A stretch of 64,000 nucleotides of DNA, taken from NCBI RefSeq assembly GCF_002865645.1, contig NW_020194615.1:558001-622000 (forward strand). Reading direction: 5' to 3'. The notes beneath the pieces are model-generated. The model did not search any database. It was not told where the DNA came from and saw only the letters and a list, made by a program, of their open reading frames with translations. This stretch comes from Hyaloscypha bicolor E. Its lineage: Eukaryota; Ascomycota; Leotiomycetes; Helotiales; Hyaloscyphaceae. Made by a program: the position numbers and the translations under genes. Each line of letters opens with the position of its first letter. The stretch's first letter is position 1. Below, piece after piece: positions 24,018-34,829 of this stretch.

Positions 24018-26205
24018 ATGACTTCCCTGCTTCTATTCTTCATTTCCGTCGCAAGTTTCTGCAATTTCTTCCAAAGTGTGGAAGGCGTACTACCCAGAGG
24101 GAACACGTCGAGCGGCCCTTACTTGACCGACTATGACTACATCGTAGTAGGCAGTGGCCCGGGGGGTGCACCTCTAGCTGCTCGTCTCGGCCTTGCAGGA
24201 AACAAAGTCCTGGTCATTGAAGCTGGATCAGATGTCACGACATCAGACTGGAACATAACTGTCCCATTCTTCAACGCAAAAGCCAGCGAGGACCCCCGGA
24301 TAAACTGGGCCTTCTATGTATGTTCGGCCGACCTTAGCAGAATCTGCGGCTGACGGCAAGACAGGTGAACCACTACCCCACGGAAGAACAGAACGCAAAG
24401 GATCCCAAGTACCTCTACCAACTTGCGAACGGTACCTTGATCGAAGGTCCCAATCCACCAGCTGACGCCACACCAAAAGGCTTTCTCTATCCTCGATCTG
24501 CAGCAATTGGCGGGTGTGTCAACCACAATGCTTTGATCATGATGAAACCGCTCGATGACGACTGGTCACAAATCCAAAGCATCACCGGAGATGCCGCATG
24601 GAGTCCTGCCAACATGAGTCCATATTTTGAGAAATTCGAAAACTGTCAGTATTGTTCATCAGGCGCAGCCGGACATGGTTTCAACGGCTGGCTGTCAACG
24701 AACCGTGCCGAGGAGTCGATATTTCTTGGCGATCCTCAGGTTTTGAGCATGTTGAATGTATGAAGGGCGAGTCTTCAAGATGTAGAGGCTATGTTAATGG
24801 CTTCCAGGCAGCTTCCACAGTCTCCGCCAACGCGGTAGGATCTACAGGGGGCTTGAATGACTCTCTGGCCCGTGACTTGAATGCGCCGGCAGGTTACCCA
24901 ACTCACCAGGGGCTCTTCAACACTCCTCTCAACATGAATCAATACCAGCGGAGCTCTCCACGTGACTTTCTCGTGAACACAGTCCAATATCTCAATACGC
25001 ACCCACGGGTTGGAGGGAAGATTGACATTCGAACAGATTGTCTGGCGACTCGCGTGCTGTTCAAACCAAACAGCAAGCAGGTGATAGGGGTAGAGTTTAT
25101 GGACGGCCAGAGTCTCTACCGCGCAGACCCAAGGGCTACTTCCTCTTCTGCAGGTGTACTTGGTAGGTGAAACTCTCCCCAGAGATTAAATAGCCAACTG
25201 CTAAAGATAAAACAGGCACCGCACTCACCAGGAAAGAAGTCATAATCTCCGCCGGCACATTCAACACCCCGCAACTCATCAAACTAAGCGGTATCGGTCC
25301 TGCCGACGAACTCCACAAACTTGGGATCCCTCTTGTCGTCGACCTTCCAGGCGTAGGGCAGAACCTGCAAGATCGCTACGAAAATGGCGTTATCGTTAAT
25401 CTTACGAACCCGTTCTCCGTGTTCAAGGCGAGTACCCCCCCCTTTTTTTCTCTCTCATGCACCCAGCATATAATGCCATACTAAAGGATCTCAGGGCTGC
25501 ACTCAGGGCGCAGACGCCTCCGATCCCTGCCTCGTCGAATGGAACACCCTGCAGAGCAACAAAACCAAATACGCAACCAACGGCCGGCCGGTCGCGATCC
25601 CCAGGCGCTCCTCTGTCGCCTTGAGCACCCCAAACGACATGATCATCACGGGCCGCCCAGGCTACTTCGCCGGCTACTTCCCAGGTTACTCGAAAATCGG
25701 CGCGAAATTCCCAAATAGCTGGACCTGGCCCGTCCTCAAAGCGCGAACCCAGAACAGAGCAGGGAATGTGACGTTGGCTAGCAAAGATCCGAGGGATGTG
25801 CCGAGTATCAATTTCAACTACTTCTCCTCCGGCTCAGGAAATTGGCAGTACGATTTAGCTGCCACGGTCGAAGGGATGCAATTCGCGCGCTCCATCATCG
25901 CTCAATACGTCCAGGACACCAATTCAATCATCAACGAACTCGTTCCCGGTCCAGGGTATGAGACCCAAGAGCAGCTGACGCAATGGGTTAGGGATACGAG
26001 TTGGGGACACCATGCGTGCTGTACGGCGAAGATTGGTGCTGATAGCGACAAGATGGCGGTGCTGGATAGCAAGTTTAGGGTCAGAGGCACGACGGGGTTG
26101 CGGGTCGTGGACGCGAGTGTCTTCCCGCAGATTCCGGGGTATTATATCCAAACGCCGATTTATATGGTCAGTGAGAAGGCGGCGGATGTTATTTTGGGGC
26201 ATTGA
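24018..26205 (+). CDS. Secreted GMC-family FAD oxidoreductase
   Basis: Exons 24018-24317, 24365-24757, 24808-25162, 25216-25427 and 25495-26205 join to 656 residues. Residues 1-23 are a hydrophobic signal peptide. The FAD-binding motif [14 protein letters not shown] (GSGPGG at 45-50) is followed by VLVIEAGSD, the GMC signature region [13 protein letters not shown], the second signature [19 protein letters not shown] and the C-terminal SWGHHACC (His 592/593, catalytic His expected here). Relatives oxidise alcohols, sugars or metabolite hydroxyls with FAD, usually outside the cell. The fourth intron fits best as a GC-AG intron (AAG|GCGAGT...CTCAG|GGC), since a GT donor four bases on would break the frame. 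The end of exon 3 could instead be 25153. The usual second catalytic His/Asn position reads [10 protein letters not shown], so a Tyr may occupy it; this appears to be a subfamily trait. Confidence 0.92.
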
Positions 26206-28337
26206 GAGGGGCTGGGAGGAGTGGCCTCTGGAGGGGGGTGCTTCGCTTAATTACAGTAGTAATTTGAAACACGATGAAAATTCAACTTATCCTTGAAAGT
26301 AATCTTCATTTTATGGGAATCTCAAAGACATTCCCTACTGTTCAATCTCAGCCCTTTCTATTTCTGATATTATAAATATGTTCGTTGCCTAGAAGTGTTG
26401 ACGTGTTTTGGACAATAAGCGAACCAGCTGGATGGGACAAGGCCTTCTCGGGGCTCCCACGATATGGAAACCCCAAACCGTTTCCCACCAGCTTATCTTG
26501 ATTTGGAGGATCCAGAGTTGTGTATAGAGGAATATTTATTCGTAGCTCCCGCACTCGTCGTGATACGTACGGAGGAGCCATTGTTATCACCCAAACTAGT
26601 GTCTCCGAAAAGTTGGCCTCCTCGTGGTATAGTCTAGGAAAGGCAGCAAAAACCGTCCTCCTTGTTCATGAATCAGGCATCGAATTGTTGGTATTAACGC
26701 TTCAAAGGAGTTAGAATGTATGCTCGAGATCTGTAGGAGGTGTTGGACCTGTTCGATGAGGGACGAAACAATGGGTCGTGGCTCGAAAGATGCCCTGTTT
26801 TGGTTATTCATGATTTCCGACAAGGAAGAATAAGATAAAACCTAACATTTTAGCTGAGAAGGGTGTTCATTTGGGCTGAATACCAACAATCTGCGATCCC
26901 TGATTGCCATCCTGGGAATGGATTTCTGTTCCTGCTAGCCTTTCCTCTGATGTCGTGTTTAGAACGGCTGTCATCTGGAGCGAGTGACGGTAGGAGCTCG
27001 AACGGTCTTCAAGGAGCCATGCTGGAGACAGGGGATAGGGGCCGTCATTTGGAGATCTCGAGAATCTCCACACGTAGCATGTGCTGCTGTTGACCGTGAC
27101 CGGAGTAGAATTGAGGGTTGTGTTTGAGGCGTTCCACGCCATCTGCGCTGGGTTTAGCGTTCATGTAGGGCGGCTTCCAGTGTTCACCGGCGCCAGCCGG
27201 AGCTTTTCAACGACATCTGGTGGCAGCGAAACTGTACCTCTGGTATCAGACTCTTTTCCGACAAGAATTTGAATGCAATGAATCTAATAATAGACAGGAA
27301 ACGCCCCTTCAGTACCCACTCGAGTTGAGATCCCTCCAACTCGTGCCATTGGTTCTGCATTGCTTGCAACCGAAGAACACTCGCCACAATTCTGTAACAA
27401 GGATGCGATGCCCGATATTGAAGAGTGATGCCATACGGCGAATGATAGTGATCTTTCAGATGAAACCTGGACGGTAAGTAGTTATCCCAGTCTTTCGGGT
27501 CATGGTGTTCTCCTTGACGAGGGGTGCTACAGGTATGCTCGCTCAAATGACCTGATCTGGTGACCCCATCAAAATACGACCCCAAAAGGAGAGTGCTCTT
27601 GGCTTGATCTTACTTCTGCTTGATGGATAATTCCAAGCCATTATCCCTGCTTTCTGGGAAGAACGGGCCTCGGGCTGCTGATCTCCCTGCTCTCTTGTAT
27701 TTTTGCAAGTGTTCCCAGCAGTATTGGAAGACTGGAGCTTCAAGTAGAAGCGAGAATCTAGACGCATAGTCTTCTTCTGGCTACTATAAACTGTAGGACA
27801 AGGCCGTGTCCGGGATATTCCGTCCTTGAGAGGCCGGATTGGGTGGCAGATGCTGCAGTGAATTCCCTTTCCCATTAGGAAAGCAAGAATTCGCCTCTCA
27901 AATAACGAAAGACGCTACTATAGTGTCTCTTGTCCACAACCCGTGACTTCTACCCCGCACTAATACCACTTTTCCAAAAATAATTCCCGAAAACTCTCGG
28001 GTTCGCCTTTCAATTCATCAACATCACAAACCCATCAACCCAACCCTACAACATGTCTTGTACATCAAAACACCGCTTGGTAAGCATTTTGCGAGGTTCC
28101 TTCTGTTCGTTTCCGTGCAGCACATTGCCTCTGACGATGTTGTTCGGCTGCGCGCCGAAAGGCGATGTAAAGAGCCGAGGGCGTCGTTCTCTGCTCTTGA
28201 AGACGAAAAGACTAACTGCTTGACAGAAACCTCAAAACCGAGCCCCAATACAAGTAAGGCGAAGGGCAACGACGAATATGCAGAACGATTAATATCAAGG
28301 CACCAGGTACGTTGTGTTGACCCCCTGGATCGCTTTT
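26206..28337. other. Gene-poor region downstream of the GMC oxidoreductase
   Basis: Several frames of 75-133 codons occur on both strands here, but none shows a family motif or consistent splice signals. I cannot support a gene. Confidence 0.4.
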
Positions 28338-28455
28338 CGCCTTTCACACCCCTCGCCTTTCGCACCCCTCGCCTTTCACACCCCTCGCCTTTCACACCCC
28401 TCGCCTTTCACACCCCTCGCCTTTCATGTACCTAGCCTTTCACGCATCTCGCCTT
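28338..28455. repeat. Minisatellite, 16-bp unit, seven copies plus a partial
   Basis: The unit CGCCTTTCACACCCCT repeats head to tail from 28338. The first five copies are nearly perfect and the last two and a half are diverged. Sixteen is not a multiple of three, so it is unlikely to encode a repeat protein. Confidence 0.9.
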
Positions 28456-30299
28456 TAGTACCATGACCATTAATAACAGCTGACCGTCATTAGGCTCGCT
28501 GTGCCTTCACTAATAAAGAACTCATAGTATTCAGGGCGCTTTCTAGACTCTGCAACTGACCCGGCTGCTAGTTAGTATCAGGCATAACCGCCTCCTCAAC
28601 ACCACAAATTCTCTTGGTATGCCATTTCCATGCCCCCGAACCCTGCCACGCTATTGCAGTGACCCAACAGTTAACTGTTTCCAGGTACATTATGCCACTT
28701 GCAGAACTCCCAAAACCAAGGAGCGTTCCCGCCAACCCTTCCCACATTACCACATGACGCATGTTGCATCTTCAGCTGATCTTGGAGCTGGTCACAATAG
28801 AGAATAGCGGCCTTCTCACAAAGGATGAAAGAGGTCATGTCTGCTGCTGGCGGCGCCATGACACAAACGTTCATGGCTCCAAATTTTCGTGCTTCCTCTG
28901 TGTTAATCGGGGCTGGTCCCTTTTCTTTGGTCAATTATCCGCATTTCCCTCTCTCCTTCTCCGGAACCCCGGCGTTACTCTGGCCACGTCCCACAGTAGG
29001 CTTTTCTCTGCAAACTCTTGTCGTTGTCAACCTCGTAAACAGTTCTATTAGCACATTGCTTTCGGACGGCAATTGTTGTTATCGGACGATCGGGATCTGT
29101 TTTCGGCACATCTTTGAGACAAACACTTTTCTTCTTGCCTTATCCTTGAGAGGAATACTCTTCTTTTCGTCTCATTCTTCAGAGTAAACAATGTCTGCTG
29201 GAGGAGTTTTGTTGATTTGCAATTTTGAAGCAGTCCCTTACCATTACTTTCTGTAACACTTTTTAATGGAAGAGCCTGTTACCGTCTGGTGTTTGCTGTG
29301 TTTTCTGCGAATCCTTTTGACGGAAAGACTAATTTTACCAGATGGTTCTTCTATTCGTTATGGAGATATTCTTGCGCAAGACATTGGATTCGCGAAACCG
29401 CAGTGGTGCTCGCTTTGACTACCGAGCAGCAAGCAGCTAAGGCCAAGAACCGAAAGACTGTTAGAACCCTTCCCAACATTCCTTGCGTGCCCTGCAAAGA
29501 GAACCAAGCTTGTAAGAAGACTAGCAATCTGATGAGCTAGTGGCTCGTTTGCCTTGGATACGAACGTGCTAATTGCTAACTAGAGGCTGACTTGTTCCCA
29601 ATTTGTTAATAGGCGCCTTCCCTTGCTTGTCTCGAATACGAAAACTAGGGGAAGGCTCCTAGCTCAAACATAGACACGAGTTCGCCCAGCTTTTCCTAGA
29701 CACATCCTGCTGGAGGGTATTACCAGCTTCTTTCCTCCCTAAGTAATAGATACTGACAGATTGTAGGACATTGCTGGTGTTGATAAAACAACTACATCGA
29801 ATGCATATACCTTGTCGACTTTTCAGCTTCTGAGTGAGCAATCTACCTCGAACTTTCGCAGGTTCTTGCTGCGATTGATTTTGAGTACAGTCGAGGAAAG
29901 TCGGCAAGGGGCGGAGAGGCGATCGGACCTAGCAAGTTGTTTCAAATTCTGAAGGCACCCTCTTTTTATATGTCTCACTTGTGGACAGCCTTCAACCCTG
30001 CCTAATGCCCAGATGATGAGTCAAGTTTGGTGACAGAAAGCCGGTTCTCTACGTCACATCCATTCCCGACCCCAACGTGAGCCTGGAAGCCTACTCCCAG
30101 GTTAAGAAGGAAGAGAACTGGGAAAGAAGCCGGTTGTACTGTTCGTTGATCACGAGCTTCAGACTGGAAACTCGACAAAGCACAACTTCAAATTCGCTGC
30201 CTGATTCCCCATTTTACCTTGGGGCCCGAAACAGAGCGGTCCGCCATGCGTCAGTTCAGCGCATCGCATGTCCCACGGTGTAACATATACAGGCGATCT
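28456..30299. other. Gene-poor region with short coding-like stretches
   Basis: No complete gene is seen. A stretch ending near 29540 reads EQQAAKAKNRK and PCVPCKENQACKK before a stop. It has the look of a small Cys-containing C-terminus, but no start or family could be established. Confidence 0.35.
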
Positions 30300-32825
30300 T
30301 TGTGACAAGATCATTGTGCGCTGTCTAAACGAGTTTCATGCCTCTGTCGACAAGTTTGAGCTCCACGTCAAGCAAAAGTATTGGCCGCCTTGGTCAAACT
30401 TCCTGGAGTTTATTTTGGAGTTAATGATTCTACCGCGTTGAGCAGCCATCTCTTTACTGAGAGAACCACCGATCTAACGGGTGAGTGACTTCCTCGCTTT
30501 GCAATGGAACTCTTCTCTGACTAGCTGCACAAGCCAGTCGCTCTCGTGTGTCATCGCAATTCCATAGTCGTGCCCGAGGGCAGAGTCAATTGCCCGCTCC
30601 GTATCCCATATAGTTGCTCACGAGCAAGACTATATGACGCCAGAGCGGCGACTATCGGGCAGAGGTTGACTTGCCAAGAGCAGCTCCACACAAATGCCCG
30701 GTAATTCAGTCCTGTCCCTCCTTGTTTTCTGAACGTCATAGCTAATTTCTCATCTGAAGACCAAACACTGCGCGCAACAAGGCTCAAGAGACCTACGACC
30801 TGATCACCCAAAGTCCCGGCCGAGCTCATCGTTGAGGCAAGAGAAGAAAGTTCACGTCTACGGCTTCCACACTGTCAACACTGTTGACGTGGACTACTCT
30901 GAGGCCAGAAACAAGGTTGTTCTCGGACGACCTCTGTCGACAATTTTCAGTCTTGTCCGTCCGCTTGCCCTAGGTATATTTGTCAAGTTCGATGGATATT
31001 GAGCTGGGGAGATTGGGACAAGTCGCAAGCGCTTCTCTCAGGACAACCTCCTCTCGTTAGGTCGTTTGCACGAGAGCCTCAACCATACAAATTCTCCTGC
31101 AAAAACTCAATCGACATTGACAGCAAACCTCTGAAGACGATATTAGAGTTCTGTGAAGATTTGACCCATGGAGTACTGCGTGCAAAGAAGGAAAAGGAAG
31201 CACTCGAACGTGGATATGTGTTGCCTCCCCGCAAAACATTAGCGAAGGAGAGAGGAGTAGCAAGAAAGACAGCAAAGCCAACTATGCAAACTATGCCTAA
31301 CCCATCCGCCACACCTCAATTAAGGAAGAAATTTGGCCGAGACCCAGCTGTGGACAAACCTTTAATAACTAACCGAGATCTCTTCAAAGTCACAACCACT
31401 GCGTAACTGCTCAGGATGAAAGGCGCCGACATGGACACAATTGAGCTCCTCCACCGATACCGTGGTCTTCCTTCCACCTCTTCCCTCAAGAGAATCATGA
31501 AGCCCATGCAACTGCGTCTGAGGTTGATGGGGAGAAACAACTTGAAGCTGAAGAGAGACTTCGCACACAGAAGGATCGAGAAGAGGCACATCGAGTCGGT
31601 TGGGAGAGGGGAGCAAGTTGAGCAACGAGGCACTCGGCCTTGGTCTTTCCACCAGTTTCAGTCCTGGCGTCGTCAGGAGCGACCGCCGGTCGAAGGAAGC
31701 AGTTTCCCCCTCCGCCCATAGAGCATTGCGAAGGAATGCGGTGAAGTAAGTTTTCCTCGTGTTGAAATGATTGAAACGAAGCCCTGTGGGCTGACTAGCA
31801 CATAAAGAGTTGCTTATGCTCAGGCAAAGAAGGACAAGGAGGTAAAAGCCAAGGCCGAGGCGGAGGAAAAGATTGCAAAGGCCAAGGTTGAAAAGGAAGA
31901 GGCAAAACTTGAAAAGAGGGGATAACTTTGGCAGGAGAAATGCCAAGGAATCCAATGAAAACTGTACATCGATAAAAGAAATGAAGATACCTTTCCCTGA
32001 GGCCGCTGCGGCGTGCATCCCAACAATGTGAACGTGAAGTTGACATCGCACCAGGAAATGAGGAAATTGATAGTAAGCTTCCCCAGGTTCAGAAACTTCT
32101 GTTGCTAACTCCTGTCAGAATCTGGCTGTCATCTCAGAAACCGACTTGTGACTTCTCCCACACTGTGGCTTTGACGATGCTGGTGAAGCAGATGATCTGT
32201 TCGTCCGCTCCTCAGTATTTTCAGTGTGGCACTATTCCAAGACAGACCCATTTCGAAAAACGGGAGGATACGAGGCTGCACACCAAGTAACCTCTCGATG
32301 AAGCCAACAAACCCAAGATTGTTTGGAAGAGAAAGTTATGTACCGTTCGGCCACGAAGCCAATGAGTTGGCACAGCCTCAACCCGTACAAATTCTCATAC
32401 GAGGCCTTGCTTGATGTCAACAGTAAACTCGTCAGGGTACGTTCGCTGCCCCCGCCCCCCCCTCGATGCGCATGTTGCTGATATTTTCTAAAGGTTGCGT
32501 CTTTTCGTGTTTTCGGAGAATTCGGTGGCTCAATCGATCATTCTTGAGCATTTCAGGAGTGGGTCCAGGTCTTGGTAAGTTCAAACATTTGAACTCTCTT
32601 CGCTTCTTCAAGTCTTTTTGCATGTATACTGGCGCTAAGAACAGTTTTCACCTGCATTTCTCTGCTGCTTTTGCCAATGGTGTTATTGTTCAGCCGAGAC
32701 TGCTGGCGAAGGCTTTCTTTCGCCCGCGCTTGAGAAAATCCATGGCTGTTTGCTAATCCACCCAGGAAAAGCAACTTACTCGAAGTCCAATTTTCTCAAA
32801 GACCTGGACCTCGTCACTCAATCGA
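30300..32825 (+). pseudogene. Coding debris of an unidentified, partly duplicated protein gene
   Basis: Protein-like segments occur in changing frames, divided by stops and by possible introns. Examples are CLNEFHASVDKFELHVKQ near 30325, VYGFHTVNTVDVDYSEA near 30855, EPQPYKFSCKNSIDID near 31077, a Lys/Glu/Ala coiled coil (EVKAKAEAEEKIAKAK) near 31840 and NPYKFSYEALLDVNSK near 32375. The PYKFS segment appears twice, which suggests two related gene copies or an internal duplication. I do not recognise the family. The region is best treated as decayed coding sequence, though a many-exon gene cannot be excluded. Confidence 0.35.
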
Positions 32826-33125
32826 CAAGCTGAGGAGGTCCCTTTCCCCCTCCCCTTTCCCCTCCTCTTTCTCCATTCTGAGGAAGGAGCCAACATCTTC
32901 CAAAATTCTCCAGCATTTCTATAACTGCACTCCTCCGAAGATCGTCCAAAGCGTCCATCTCAACACAAGAAGTCATCCTGGTCATAGCATGACTCAGCTT
33001 GAGGGTACCTAGCACGCATTCATTCGGCGCGGTGGGGTAAAGAGAACTGGTACAGCGGTACGGGGAATCGGTTCTCGTTCGCTGGACCTACCCTCTCTCC
33101 CGCGGTACCAACACTCCCTTTTGGT

Positions 33126-33533
33126 GTGCCATTCACCGTACCAACTCTCAGTACTCTTCCGCCGGAGTTGCACTTGATGATTTTCAGCCAGCGTGGTGAC
33201 TGCTCAGCAACCTGCCTCAGCTTGACATCCGATTACTTCCATGCCACTCAACGCCGTCATCAGCGTCGTCAGGGCCGTCCCAAATTCACAATCGACTCAT
33301 TGATGTATCAAACCACTCTCAACGTAGTTGCTCCTGGATGCCTGTTTGAGCTCCTCGAATGGCCGACTGGGTCCCGGAGGGGACTCGACACCGCTACTAC
33401 CGGCTTGCCGGCATGTTACTTGCTGTTGTTGAGAACCCTCAGTAGGCTGAGCAACGAGAGCGTGCCCTGCGCCGCCGAGAAATCCGAGTCGGTGGATTTG
33501 GCTCCCTCCCCTGAAGACAATGTGCTTACTTGA
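33126..33533 (+). pseudogene. Broken F-box-like gene
   Basis: The frame opens with TVPTLSTLPPELHLMIF, an F-box start, and continues with CSATCLSLTSDYFHAT, the second part of the motif. F-box proteins recruit substrates to SCF ubiquitin ligases. After about residue 75 the better protein reading moves to another frame (ADWVPEGTRHRYYRLAGMLL) and soon meets a TAG near 33466. The gene therefore carries at least one frameshift and one nonsense codon. Acidic, Lys-rich sequence up to 33801 may be its former C-terminus. Confidence 0.5.
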
Positions 33534-33801
33534 CTTTAGAGTTGGATGTTCTTTGTACGCCGGACGGCCGAAGCCTGCCAAGGCCGTCAGTACCCCGATG
33601 CTGGAAGGCGCCAGTCGCGATCTTGAGATCGATTGCGAGAGTGAAGAAGCTGAGACTCAGCTCGATACTCCTGCACAGGGCACAAAGCCAAAGCCGAGAG
33701 CGAGAAAGACCAGGGCCTCTCTTGACGAGGAGGACGACACAACCTTCAAAAGAGGAGAAAGAGGGGAAGGGGAAGGAGATGTAGATGAACGACTTGATTG
33801 A

Positions 33802-34829
33802 GTTTCTGTAACCGTAGAAAATGGAATCATTTCTCAAATTCTGTGAGCGGGGCTGGAGATGGGACTTTCCAGGTTTGAGTTTTGATGTTTTCCTTGATCA
33901 AGTTGATCCTTGTAAGCTCTTTCAGCTGCCCTCAAACTCCGTCTCTCTCGTTCCCCCCTGCGAGTCCCTGTTATATTAGAAATAGCCAGGTGTTGAATGG
34001 CCCGCAATGACTGAAAACTACCCACAGCACTCGCTGATCTACCCCCGCGCGCGTCTGAAACTCCTTCCTAGTCGCTCCGTCTCGTCTCATCATTTCCATC
34101 AAGCACACCGTCCCCGCTCGGGGCTTCACCAAACTCTCTCTCACACACATCAAGGGGCGCTTCATCAACTCTCCCGGACTTTTGAAAGCAATGCACTTGC
34201 ACCGTTTTTGTTCAACGCAGCTGCACCTGGAGTACGCTCCGCAGCTTCCAGTCAACTTCAAAGGGCCAAATCCACATCACAATCGCAGTGAGTATCCCCA
34301 CCTTATATTAAAGTTCTTCATTGACAAACTAATTACACAGAAGCTTGAGAACAGTTGAGTGCATGGCGAATTCCTCCTGCAAGGCGACCGCAAGCCCGAA
34401 ATAGAACCAGACCAACCCAGCTAGCGCGAGACCAAAGTCACAATACAAAATGAACGCCATGCATCACAAAATGAGCGAATGACCGCAATTATTCCTCCTA
34501 GAGCAACCTCGAACCATCAGCAAGCCTGCACCGTACTCCATTCCCAACCGGAACAGAAGTCACAGATGAAAGTGACCACGCAATAGGAGTCGCTACGATA
34601 CGCTGCCGCTGGCAGGAACATGACAATTGTTGAAAGGAAAATAAATAAGAACGACGAAGAGTGTTGTTTTGTTTATTCAAAATTGAACATAAGAAGTGTG
34701 AAGTGAGTACTCTTGACAATAAAGTAAAGTGCGAAGCTGACGGATATCTTGAGGAGATGAGACGTGTCATGGTGACTAATGACCTTGGCGATATCTCTCA
34801 GATTCACAAATGATGAAATTCGGTGAAAT
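33802..34829. other. Intergenic region downstream of the second helicase gene
   Basis: No gene is supported. The part just below 34830 should hold the 3' UTR of the minus-strand helicase. Confidence 0.45.

Noticed and set aside
28338..28455. Minisatellite as a repeat precursor of a ribosomal peptide beside methyltransferases
   Set aside because: The 16-bp period shifts frame at each copy, there is no signal peptide, and the expected protease-site spacing is absent.
31362..32051. A 229-codon minus-strand frame rich in Leu, Phe and Ser
   Set aside because: It mirrors the Lys/Glu/Ala coiled-coil sequence on the plus strand; the hydrophobic look is the complement of that composition.
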